A DNA stretch of 64,000 bases from an uncultured Burkholderiales bacterium. Its GTDB lineage: Bacteria; Pseudomonadota; Gammaproteobacteria; Burkholderiales; Burkholderiaceae_C. How positions within the stretch are numbered: the first letter of the stretch is position 1; every line of letters begins with the position of its first letter. Where the stretch lies: positions 372,001 through 436,000 of the forward strand of contig CAISMH010000017.1 of assembly GCA_903886485.1 (NCBI GenBank), read 5' to 3'. The notes beneath the pieces were generated by a model. It saw only the letters and a list, made by a program, of their open reading frames with translations, had not been told where the DNA came from and ran no database searches. A program made the translations under genes and the position numbers. This document shows positions 8,465-16,295 of this stretch, in pieces.

Positions 8465-9424
8465 TTATTCGGGTTTGATGTGGGCTTCTCGGACGACACG
8501 CGTCCACTGGGCGAGCTCTTGCTTCAACACACCATCGAGCTCTTGTGTCGATGAGCTGACCGCTTGCATGCCCAGCTTGTTGAAGCGTTCACGCACATCG
8601 GGGCGTTGCATGATGGTGCGCAAATCTTGGTTCAATTTATCGACCACGGGCAGCGGTGTTTTGGCTGGCAGAAAAAAAGCCAACCAAATCGTGGTCACAT
8701 AGCCCGGGACGCCTTGCTCGCTGATGGTGGGCAGGTCTGGTAGTTCAGGATGGCGCTTGGCGCTGGCAATGCCCAGCGCTTTGACGCGTCCAGATTTGAT
8801 GTTGGGCACCGCCGAGTTGAACGCATCAAACATCAGTTGAATGTGTCCAGCCAGCAAGTCTTGTGCGGCGGGGCCTTGGCCTTTGTAAGGCACATGACCG
8901 AGCTGCGTTTTGGTCATGCTTGCAAACATTTCCGAGCCCAAGTGATAGGTGCTGCCCGTGCCCGATGAGCCATAAAACAGTTTGCCCGGATTCTCTTTGG
9001 CGTAGCGAATCAGCTCTGGCACGTTGTTGGCGGGCACGGAGGGATGCACCACCAAAATATTTTCAATCGTGGCGACAAGGCTGACGGGGATGAAGTCGCG
9101 CACGGGGTCGTATCCGAGTTTGGGCATCAAGGCAGGATTGGCCCCCATGATGCTGCTGGTACCAAACAAGATGGTGTTGCCGTCAGCGGGCGCACGCGCC
9201 ACAAATTCAGCGCCAATTGCGCCGGTGGCGCCCACACGGTTGTCCACGATGACGGTCTTGCCCATGGCTTCAGCAAGCAGTGGCGCGATGACACGCGCTG
9301 CAATGTCTGTGGGTCCCCCCGTCGAAAATGGAACGACCAAACGCACGGTGTTGTTCTGCGCAAAACTGAAACTTGTCGCGCACAGCAAGCTGGCAGCCAG
9401 GGCCAAGTGACGGCGTGAAATCAT
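8465..9424 (-). CDS. Bug-family substrate-binding protein (2)
   Basis: Periplasmic binding protein of 319 residues, paralogous to its neighbours. Signal peptide MISRRHLALAASLLCATSFSFA, then VRLVVPFSTGGPTD, VDNRVGATGAIGAEF and TQLGHVPYKGQGPA identify the Bug family. It lies 13 bp upstream of the first Bug gene, so the operon encodes two binding proteins in tandem that probably recognise related or sequential carboxylate substrates. Confidence 0.9.
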   Translation of the reverse strand: MISRRHLALAASLLCATSFSFAQNNTVRLVVPFSTGGPTDIAARVIAPLLAEAMGKTVIVDNRVGATGAIGAEFVARAPADGNTILFGTSSIMGANPALMPKLGYDPVRDFIPVSLVATIENILVVHPSVPANNVPELIRYAKENPGKLFYGSSGTGSTYHLGSEMFASMTKTQLGHVPYKGQGPAAQDLLAGHIQLMFDAFNSAVPNIKSGRVKALGIASAKRHPELPDLPTISEQGVPGYVTTIWLAFFLPAKTPLPVVDKLNQDLRTIMQRPDVRERFNKLGMQAVSSSTQELDGVLKQELAQWTRVVREAHIKPE

Positions 9425-9451
9425 GTAAACCTCCGGATGGCTGAAACCAAT

Positions 9452-10048
9452 TCAGGCCAGTAAGCGTTGGCGAATTTCGAGTGGGGATAGCACCTCCAGC
9501 GGCTCTGCGCCGCCGTTGGGAATGCCGACTTGCGTGGCATTGAGCAACATGGAGACCATCACATAGGTGCCGGATAAAACGGTCAGGTCCACCACGGCTT
9601 GCTCGCCCATTTGCTCGACCGCTTGGGCCCAGAGCGCATCTGGCACGCGGTGGTTGAGGGTCAGTTGGATGCAAAAGTCGTAGACCAAGGCTTCATCGGC
9701 TTGCATCCCCTGCGGGCGCTGGCAGGCTCGCAGTTGTTCAATGATGTGCGTGGACAAGCCAGCGCGTTGTGCAATCGGGTCATGCGCCCACCATTCATAT
9801 TGGGCGTTGGCAATGCGCGCTTGGATGAGGATGGCAAATTCATTCAAACGTTTGCTAACGGAGGTTTTAAAGCGCAGGTAGTCCAAAAAGTCAAAGCAAC
9901 GCCGCGCCATGTCTGGGCTGCGCAGCAGCGCGTTGTAGGGGCCACCCAGTGCGGCACTGGACACTTTGAGAATGTCATCGGCCAGCGGGCGGACCTCAGG
10001 GGCCAGGTCTTCGTAGCGAACTTGTGTGAATCGTTCAGTCATGGGCAT
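9452..10048 (-). CDS. Carboxymuconolactone-decarboxylase-fold protein (1)
   Basis: All-helical AhpD/CMD-fold protein of 198 residues. The region RLNEFAILIQARIANAQYEW followed by HDPIAQRAGLS is the usual CMD core, but the CxxC redox pair of AhpD is absent, so a decarboxylase or lactonase-like role is more likely than a peroxidase one. The start is either 10048 or 10042 (MPMTERF); both overlap the stop of the upstream EthD-like gene. It is one of two CMD proteins in the operon. Confidence 0.8.
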   Translation of the reverse strand: MPMTERFTQVRYEDLAPEVRPLADDILKVSSAALGGPYNALLRSPDMARRCFDFLDYLRFKTSVSKRLNEFAILIQARIANAQYEWWAHDPIAQRAGLSTHIIEQLRACQRPQGMQADEALVYDFCIQLTLNHRVPDALWAQAVEQMGEQAVVDLTVLSGTYVMVSMLLNATQVGIPNGGAEPLEVLSPLEIRQRLLA

Positions 10049-10658
10049 AGGGCTCTTGGTTTGGAAACAGGGTGCGTCGTGTGTTGGTGAAGTGGGGGCG
10101 GCAGATGTCACTCCAAGCGGTGCCACGCACGGCAAGCCAGGGGTCAGAGTTCAGCACCGCTGGGCTGATCAAGTCGTAGCAAGCGAAGGAGCGCGGGGCA
10201 TGGTCGAGGTTGAGGTAGCGACGCGCCACCTTGCAGCCGGGCACGCGCGCCAAGCCCGGCAGATGTTCTTGGTCGTACCACTTGAAAATCTCGTCTTCCC
10301 AGCCCTGCTCAGGGTCTGTCTCGACCACATAGTGCGCGCCGAAGCGCGGATCGTGCTGCGGTGTTTCGAGGTGCATCACTTCGTGCAGTCGTGACATTTG
10401 AGCGGTCTGTCCCGTCAGTGCGTGCCATGTGGTTTCTAAAGCGGCGCAGTCACTGGCCGTGATCTCGGTCGATTCAGCCAGCCAAAGATACACATGCTGC
10501 ATGGGTAAACCGTTTTCTGCTTGCGGTGTGAAGGCGCTTTGCATCACGGTTGGCGCAGGCATCCAGTCTGTGAGCGCTTCATGCCAGCGTTGAGCTGTCC
10601 CGTGGGGGCAGGCGGCTGCACATTTCAAAAGCAGGGCGTTGCAAGTGTGGGTTGGCAT
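10035..10658 (-). CDS. EthD-like dimeric alpha/beta-barrel protein
   Basis: A 207-residue protein, not firmly recognised. The middle and C-terminal part (FKWYDQEHLPGLARVPGCKVARRYL, given here as the segment around residues 145-170) resembles EthD/stress-responsive dimeric alpha-beta barrels, which often act as small accessory enzymes in aromatic degradation. The start at 10658 (MPTHTCNA) leaves a 1-bp gap from the upstream CMD gene; longer forms run inside that gene. It sits between the two CMD proteins, so a role in the same pathway is likely. Function unknown. Confidence 0.65.
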   Translation of the reverse strand: MPTHTCNALLLKCAAACPHGTAQRWHEALTDWMPAPTVMQSAFTPQAENGLPMQHVYLWLAESTEITASDCAALETTWHALTGQTAQMSRLHEVMHLETPQHDPRFGAHYVVETDPEQGWEDEIFKWYDQEHLPGLARVPGCKVARRYLNLDHAPRSFACYDLISPAVLNSDPWLAVRGTAWSDICRPHFTNTRRTLFPNQEPYAHD

Positions 10659-10659
10659 G

Positions 10660-11184
10660 TCAGTGTCCAATGCGCAGCGCGACCAACACGCGTGACACCA
10701 TGTTGTAGGCCCCAATCGTGATGCACAGATCGAGCAGGGTTTGACCTTCAAAGTAGGCGCTGACGCGGGCAAACAAAGCGTCAGACACCTCAATCTCATG
10801 GGTCATGGCGTCGGTCAAACTGAGCACCACGTTTTCTTTGTCCGAGAACAGACTGGCGAGGTCGGTGTGTTTGACCGCGTCAATCTTGGCACGTGGTAGA
10901 CCTGCAAGAAGCGCGTGTTCGACGTGTGCGTCAAATTCATAGGGCGCTCGGTTCAAAACGGCAACACGCAGGATGATCAATTCGCGCAGATCGGCGGGCA
11001 GGCTGTTGCGCTGACGCACCGCACTCAAAAATTCTTCCCAGCCTTGCGCCATGACGGGGCTGTTGAGCAAGTGCTGGTACAGCGGCGTGATGCGTCCCCG
11101 CTTGGCGATGATTTTGGCTTCCAGTTCCGCCAGTTCAGGGCGTGTGCCCGGGGCAATGGCAGCGATGCGTGCAGTGGTGGTCAT
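10660..11184 (-). CDS. Carboxymuconolactone-decarboxylase-fold protein (2)
   Basis: CMD-fold protein of 174 residues. RGRITPLYQHLLNSP, LPADLRELIILRVAVLNRAPYEFDAH and LLDLCITIGAYNMVSRVL follow the family pattern; the motif YEFDAHVEHA replaces the CxxC..H of AhpD, indicating no peroxidase redox pair. It lies 7 bp downstream of a Bug gene. The presence of two divergent CMD proteins separated by an EthD-like gene suggests they act on successive or isomeric intermediates. Confidence 0.83.
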   Translation of the reverse strand: MTTTARIAAIAPGTRPELAELEAKIIAKRGRITPLYQHLLNSPVMAQGWEEFLSAVRQRNSLPADLRELIILRVAVLNRAPYEFDAHVEHALLAGLPRAKIDAVKHTDLASLFSDKENVVLSLTDAMTHEIEVSDALFARVSAYFEGQTLLDLCITIGAYNMVSRVLVALRIGH

Positions 11185-11191
11185 GGCGTGT

Positions 11192-12151
11192 TCAATCTGC
11201 TTTGACTTTTTTGTCGCGGATGACGCGGCCCCATTTGGCCATGTCGTGCTTGAGTAAATTGTTCAGTTCTTGCGAGCTAGAGGCGGACGGCTCGGCACCC
11301 GAGGCCAGCAGTTTGGTGCGAACGCTCTCGTGCGCGAGTGTGCGGCGCACGGCTTGGTTGAGCCGTTCTAAGTCTGCCGCCGAGGTGTTTTTGTGGGCGA
11401 ACAAGGCGTACCAGTTGTCGGAGTCCACACCCGTGACGCCGATTTCTTGGAAGGTCTTGACCTCAGGAAACAGAGGGTGGCGCCGTGTGGAGGCGAGTGC
11501 AACGGGTTTGAGTTTGCCGCTGCGTATGTGTCCCATCAATCCCGGAATATCGCCAAAGAAGGCATCCACATGACCGGCCATGACATCGGTGATGGCGGGT
11601 GCTGCGCCTTTGTAGGGCACATGCACCAAGTCGGTCCGTGTGGCGTCAGCCAGCAACTCCATCGCCAAGTGCGGCACGCTGCCCGTGCCCGAAGAGGCCA
11701 TGGTGATGGGCTTTTGTTTGGCCGTGGCAATGAAGTCTTGCGGGCTGTTCACAGGGCTGTTGGGGTTGACCACCAACATCTCGACGTTGTTCACCACCAA
11801 GGACACGGGCGCCAAGTCGCGCACAGGGTCGTAGCTGAGGGCGGCATAGAGCGAGGGGTTGATGGCCACAGCCCCTACGCTGGTCAGCCACAAGGTCTGT
11901 CCATCCGCAGGGGCTTTGAGCAAGGTGTCGGCCGCAATGGCACCGTTGGCCCCTGCTTTGTTTTCAACCATCACGGGTTGCCCCAACTCTTTGCTGAGTT
12001 GTTCGGTGAGCGTTCGCGCCACAAAGTCCACGGGGCCGCCCGGTGGGAACGCGACCAAGATGCGCGTGGTTTTGGTTTGAGCGGCAGCGCAGGTCGTCAG
12101 CCCCGCCAACAAGGTGGCCGCCAAAATTTTCATGAAGTGTTGTCGTTGCAT
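11192..12151 (-). CDS. Bug-family substrate-binding protein (3)
   Basis: Periplasmic binding protein of 319 residues. It has a signal peptide (FMKILAATLLAGLTTCAAAQ), then TRILVAFPPGGPVDFVA, VENKAGANGAIAAD and TDLVHVPYKGAAPA, all Bug-family marks. It is the third Bug gene in the operon, separated from the other two by the CMD/EthD genes. No membrane partners are adjacent. An internal ATG seven codons downstream is an alternative start. Confidence 0.9.
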   Translation of the reverse strand: MQRQHFMKILAATLLAGLTTCAAAQTKTTRILVAFPPGGPVDFVARTLTEQLSKELGQPVMVENKAGANGAIAADTLLKAPADGQTLWLTSVGAVAINPSLYAALSYDPVRDLAPVSLVVNNVEMLVVNPNSPVNSPQDFIATAKQKPITMASSGTGSVPHLAMELLADATRTDLVHVPYKGAAPAITDVMAGHVDAFFGDIPGLMGHIRSGKLKPVALASTRRHPLFPEVKTFQEIGVTGVDSDNWYALFAHKNTSAADLERLNQAVRRTLAHESVRTKLLASGAEPSASSSQELNNLLKHDMAKWGRVIRDKKVKAD

Positions 12152-12163
12152 GGGAAGTCTCCG

Positions 12164-12976
12164 TCAATCGCATCGGGCCGACATGCCGCCGTCCACAATG
12201 ATTTCAGTGCCCGTGATGAAACGCGCTTCATCGCTGGCTAAAAAAAGCACCGCATTCGCCGTGTCTTGGCCATCGCCCATGAAGGGCAGCGGGATACGCG
12301 CTTGTCGTTGTGTGAGCAGGGTCTGCACATCACCGCCGGTGCGTTGTTTGGCCAAACGCACATCGACCATCGGGGTATGCAACTGACCGGGCACCACGGT
12401 GTTGACGCGAATGCCTTTTTTGGCGTACTGCACGGCCACCACGCGTCCCAGTTGAATCACCGCCGCTTTGGTGGCAGCGTAGGCGACTTGGGCAGAGCCT
12501 GTCCAACGGATGCCGGAGGTCGATGAGATGTTGACGATGGCGCCTGCGCCTTGTTGCTCCATCACGGGCAGGGCGTATTTGCACATCAAGAACACGCTCT
12601 TGAGGTTGTGGTCAATTTGGGCATCCCATACCGCTTCACCCATCTCCACAGGTCCGCCTGGGGCAGACCCGCCGACGTTGTTGATGAGGACATCTAGGCG
12701 TCCAAAACGTTCCAGCGTGCGCTGCACAGCGGCCTCAATGGAGGCGCTGTCGGTGACATCGCAGGTCATGGATGCGATCTCGCCACCGTTGACATGGCGC
12801 AGCGCATCGGCGCGAGACAGGGTCTCCTCGAGTCGGTCTGCATCACGGTCCAACGCCATGACTTTGGCACCTTCTTGCACCATGCGTACCGCGATGGCGC
12901 GGCCATTGCCCCAGCCCGGTCCCACAGAGCCCGCGCCTGTGACCAACACGACTTTGTTTTGCAGCCTTCCTGTCAT
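12164..12976 (-). CDS. Short-chain dehydrogenase/reductase
   Basis: Classical SDR of 270 residues. The nucleotide-binding glycine motif lies in VLVTGAGSVGPGWGNGRA, NNVGGSAPGG is the structural NAG-like motif, the catalytic Ser is in ISSTSGIRWTG and Tyr/Lys in YAATK, with the C-terminal FITGTEIIVDGGMSA. It has an insertion (SVGPGWGNGR) in the glycine loop compared with the usual TGxxxGIG. It is the second gene of the catabolic operon and probably oxidises an alcohol intermediate. Substrate unknown. Confidence 0.87.
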   Translation of the reverse strand: MTGRLQNKVVLVTGAGSVGPGWGNGRAIAVRMVQEGAKVMALDRDADRLEETLSRADALRHVNGGEIASMTCDVTDSASIEAAVQRTLERFGRLDVLINNVGGSAPGGPVEMGEAVWDAQIDHNLKSVFLMCKYALPVMEQQGAGAIVNISSTSGIRWTGSAQVAYAATKAAVIQLGRVVAVQYAKKGIRVNTVVPGQLHTPMVDVRLAKQRTGGDVQTLLTQRQARIPLPFMGDGQDTANAVLFLASDEARFITGTEIIVDGGMSARCD

Positions 12977-12995
12977 CTTGAGGTGTCTTTCGTTG

Positions 12996-13892
12996 TCAGA
13001 AGCGATAAAGGGCTTGTGGGTTATCCACCAACAGGCTTTGCATCAGATCGGGGCGGGGTGCGATGTGTTGCAGGGCATCGACCAACACCCCATCATCCGG
13101 AATGTGTGTGTGGTTGGGGTGAGGCCAGTCGGTTCCCCACACACATTGTTTGGGAAAGCGCTCGACCAATTGGCGAGCCAACTCGATGCCTTGCGCGTAA
13201 GGCGGCACGTCCAAGGGGACATGTGCATCGATGCGGTCAATGCCGCTGACCTTGACGTGAAATTTGGCATCGTCCAACAGGTGCATCAAGGCTTGGAAGT
13301 CTTCGTGTGCCATCCCTAGAGCGGCATCTACACGGCCCATGTGATCGATCACCACGGGGACCGCCGATTGTTGCAAGCACGGGCTGAGTTCGTGGATCAA
13401 ACTGCTTTCAAAATGGACTTGCAAGTGCATGTCATGCTCGGCCAGTCGGTGGGTCAAGCTCACCAGTTCTTGCGGCGTGGCACCCATGCCCAAATGTTTC
13501 ATGAAGTTGAAGCGGATGGCCCGAAAACCGGCCTTGGCCAAACGACCGAGTTCTGTGTCGTCCACGTTGGCAGGCGCCAACGCAACGCCCAAATAATGAC
13601 CTTGGCCTGCAGCGATGGCGTCTTCCACCACGCGGTTGTCAAAGCCATGCACCATCGATTGCACGATCACACAGCGCGTGATGCCCATGTGCTGGTGCAG
13701 TGTGAAGAGTTGCTCTTTGGGCGCTTCGGCGGGTGCGGCGCTGGCGGGGTTGGCGTGAGGAAATCGATGGTAGGGGCCAAAGACATGCACATGGCTATCG
13801 CATGTGTGGCTGGGCAATTTGAGCTTGGGCTTGGTGGGGTTTGCCATGAAGGTGGCGTGTGCGGTGGACGGCTTTTGCATCGAAACAATCAT
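12996..13892 (-). CDS. Amidohydrolase-family lactonase, LigI-like (copy 2)
   Basis: TIM-barrel hydrolase of 298 residues, first gene of the catabolic operon. HTCDSHVHVFGPYHRFP, the central VVIDHMGRVDAALG, and WGTDWPHPNHTH followed by SLLVDNPQALYRF match the 2-pyrone-4,6-dicarboxylate hydrolase family more closely than copy 1. An ATG at codon 5 or 16 could also serve as start. The partner copy lies at the other end of the operon. Its divergent neighbour is the SulP gene at 13977. Confidence 0.85.
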   Translation of the reverse strand: MIVSMQKPSTAHATFMANPTKPKLKLPSHTCDSHVHVFGPYHRFPHANPASAAPAEAPKEQLFTLHQHMGITRCVIVQSMVHGFDNRVVEDAIAAGQGHYLGVALAPANVDDTELGRLAKAGFRAIRFNFMKHLGMGATPQELVSLTHRLAEHDMHLQVHFESSLIHELSPCLQQSAVPVVIDHMGRVDAALGMAHEDFQALMHLLDDAKFHVKVSGIDRIDAHVPLDVPPYAQGIELARQLVERFPKQCVWGTDWPHPNHTHIPDDGVLVDALQHIAPRPDLMQSLLVDNPQALYRF

Positions 13893-13908
13893 GCGACAAC
13901 CGTCTCTA

Positions 13909-13969
13909 GTGATAACCCTAGGCCAGTCCTCTGTGTGACTGGAAGTTTGTATTTCTAAGGGTGATAACC
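13909..13969. promoter_or_regulatory. Candidate regulatory region between catabolic operon and SulP gene
   Basis: The nonamer GTGATAACC occurs as a direct repeat at 13909-13917 and 13961-13969, 52 bp apart, with an inverted repeat CCAGTC (13923-13928) / GACTGG (13937-13942) between them. The gap is only 84 bp and must hold promoters for both directions. No regulator for either side is encoded nearby, so the binding protein is unknown. Confidence 0.4.
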
Positions 13970-13976
13970 TTGGCGG

Positions 13977-16190
13977 ATGACTACTGCTAACTTGAAACTA
14001 TCTCCTTCTCAACTTTCTGGCGACATATGGGGTGGCTTCGCCGCCATGCTGGTCGCGTTGCCCTCAGCGATTGCGTTTGGCGTGACCATCTTCTCGCCGC
14101 TGGGGGCTGACTTTGGCGCCAAGGGCGCATTGGCTGGCATGTTGGGTGTCACGGCTTTGGGACTGGTGGCAGCCACCTTTGGGGGCACACAGCGTTTGAT
14201 CTCGGCGCCTTGCGCACCTGCGGCAGCGGTGTTGTCTGCACTCACCATTCAAATGACGCAGCAAGGGTCGGGTGTGGGCGCGGTGGTGCTGACCTTGTTC
14301 TTGGTGGCGTTCATCAGCAGCTTGGTGCAAATCTCGTTTGGTTTGTTGCGCATTGGCGAGCTCATCAAATACATGCCATTTCCTGTGGTCAGCGGCTACC
14401 TCAGTGGCGTGGGCCTCATCATCGTGATGAGTCAGCTGCCCAAGTGGATGGCTTTGCCCAAAGGCATGAATTGGTGGCAAGGCCTGCATGCGATCGAGTT
14501 GTGGCAAACGCCAAGCCTGATCGTTGGGGCTGTGACCGCTGCATTCATGCTGTTGGCCCCGCGCCTATCGAGGCGTGTGCCGGCTGTGATCGTGGGATTG
14601 CTGGCTGGCATGGCGTCATATTGGGTGCTGGCTTTCACGGCTTGGCCAGAGTTGGGCCAGCTGCACGACAACCCGTTCATCATTGGGCCATTGGCAGTGG
14701 GTGGCGAGGGCTTCTTCGAGTCGCTGCTCGACCCCTTCAGAAGTCTGAGTGAATCGGGCATGCCCCATTGGACGCAAATCGCTTTCCCCGCTGTCACTTT
14801 GGCTGTGCTGCTGTCCATCGACACCCTCAAAACTTGTGTGGTGCTCGATGCGATGACAGGCTCGCGCCACGATTCCAACAAAGAACTCATCGGTCAAGGC
14901 CTCGGTAATTTGGCCTCATCACTCATTGGTGGGGCGCCGGGCGCGGGCACCATGGGCGCGACGTTGGTGAACAAAGCCAGCGGTGGCACCACCTATTTGT
15001 CGGGCGTGTTTCAAGGCGTGTGGTCGTTGTTGGCGATCTTGCTCTTGACCTCACTCATTGCGTGGGTGCCCGTGGCCGCCTTGGCTGCCTTGCTGATCGT
15101 GATTGGGTTCAAGATGATTGACTGGCATTCGCTGCAACTGCTGCGGGCCAAAGACACCATGCTCGACTTTGCCGTGATTTTGTTGGTGGTCATCGTCGCC
15201 AATACCGTGAGCTTGATTGCCGCATCCGGTGTGGGCGTGGCCATGGCCATCATGTTGTTTTTGCGTGAGCAAATCCACACCACCACGATTCGACGCAAGT
15301 CATATGGTGATAAAACTTTTTCATCTCGGGTGCGCGGTCAGCGTGAACGCGATGTGCTGACCGAGACGGGCGGCCATACCGTGATTTTTGAATTGCAAGG
15401 CAGCTTGTTCTTTGGCACCACGGACCAGCTCTACACCGCCATCGAGCCCGAGTTGAGCAAGGCCAAGTTTGTGGTGCTCGACTTCATGCGCGTGCAGTCG
15501 ATGGACATGACCGCAGGCCACATGATTGAACGCATCCGCAATATGTTGTCCGAGCGACATGCCAAGTTGGTGCTGACCCGCGTGCCAGAGCGCTTGCCCA
15601 GTGGACGGGATTTGCGTTCGTACGTGAATCACATTGGCCTTTTGTCGGACAGCACAGCCAAACTCTTTGATGAGTTCGATGAAGCGCTGGAGTGGATTGA
15701 GGACGAAACCTTGGCGCTTGCAGGCCATGCCCATGTCTCGCATGAAGGCATTCCTTTGGGTAAGTTTGAAATTTTTCATGGCTTGAACGCGCAAGAAATC
15801 GAGGCCCTCGAACGCTGCGCCCAACGCCATGTGTATGAGGCCGGTGATTTGGTGTTTGGTGCGGACACAGTAGGCCATGAGTTGATGCTCATCAGCCGTG
15901 GCGAAGTGAAGGTGAGCTTGCCATTGGCCAATGGCAAAACCATTCATCTCACCACCTTCAGCCGAGGTCAGTTCTTTGGTGAGATGTCGTTCTTGGATGG
16001 CCGCGCGCACTCGGCCGATGTGTACGCGACCCGCGAGACAGAGCTGATCGCCATTGACCGCAAAGCTTTTGCCACCGTGGCTGCTGGCGACCCTGTGATG
16101 AGCATCAGCGTGATGCGTTCGGTGGCCTTGGCCATTGCTGACCGCTTGCGTCATGCCAACGCAGAGTTGCGCGAAATGCGACAAGCTTGA
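13977..16190 (+). CDS. SulP anion transporter with STAS and cyclic-nucleotide-binding domains
   Basis: Three-part protein of 737 residues. Residues ~1-430 form the SulP membrane domain (10 or more hydrophobic segments, with FAAMLVALPSAIAFG and the ISAPCAPAAAVLSA segment). Residues ~460-560 are a STAS domain (TVIFELQGSLFFGTTDQLY, FVVLDFMRVQSMDMTAG). Residues ~590-710 are a CRP-like nucleotide-binding domain, with the phosphate-binding-cassette-like FFGEMSFLDGRAHSADV. Anion transport (sulfate or bicarbonate are the usual substrates) would thus be gated by STAS interaction and by a cyclic nucleotide or similar ligand. It is transcribed alone, divergent from the catabolic operon. Confidence 0.88.
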   Translation: MTTANLKLSPSQLSGDIWGGFAAMLVALPSAIAFGVTIFSPLGADFGAKGALAGMLGVTALGLVAATFGGTQRLISAPCAPAAAVLSALTIQMTQQGSGVGAVVLTLFLVAFISSLVQISFGLLRIGELIKYMPFPVVSGYLSGVGLIIVMSQLPKWMALPKGMNWWQGLHAIELWQTPSLIVGAVTAAFMLLAPRLSRRVPAVIVGLLAGMASYWVLAFTAWPELGQLHDNPFIIGPLAVGGEGFFESLLDPFRSLSESGMPHWTQIAFPAVTLAVLLSIDTLKTCVVLDAMTGSRHDSNKELIGQGLGNLASSLIGGAPGAGTMGATLVNKASGGTTYLSGVFQGVWSLLAILLLTSLIAWVPVAALAALLIVIGFKMIDWHSLQLLRAKDTMLDFAVILLVVIVANTVSLIAASGVGVAMAIMLFLREQIHTTTIRRKSYGDKTFSSRVRGQRERDVLTETGGHTVIFELQGSLFFGTTDQLYTAIEPELSKAKFVVLDFMRVQSMDMTAGHMIERIRNMLSERHAKLVLTRVPERLPSGRDLRSYVNHIGLLSDSTAKLFDEFDEALEWIEDETLALAGHAHVSHEGIPLGKFEIFHGLNAQEIEALERCAQRHVYEAGDLVFGADTVGHELMLISRGEVKVSLPLANGKTIHLTTFSRGQFFGEMSFLDGRAHSADVYATRETELIAIDRKAFATVAAGDPVMSISVMRSVALAIADRLRHANAELREMRQA

Positions 16191-16198
16191 ATGTGTCG

Positions 16199-16273
16199 TG
16201 GTGCCCCCGACAGGAATCGAACCTGTATCACTCCCTTAGGAGGGGAGAGTTCTATCCATTGAACTACGGTGGC
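16199..16273 (-). tRNA. tRNA-Arg(CCT)
   Basis: A 75-nt cloverleaf with encoded CCA. The anticodon loop CTCCTAA gives anticodon CCT, reading AGG codons. T-arm ACAGG TTCGATT CCTGT and D-arm are regular. The acceptor stem GCCACCG/CGGGGGC has one A-G mismatch at position 4-69. The gene lies between SulP and the VWA protein. Confidence 0.92.
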
Positions 16274-16295
16274 GGTAGGCGCGAATTTTACGGTG

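Noticed and set aside
7483..12151. Complete tripartite tricarboxylate (TctCBA) transport systems
   Set aside because: Only the binding-protein subunit is present in each case; no TctA or TctB membrane genes occur in the window.
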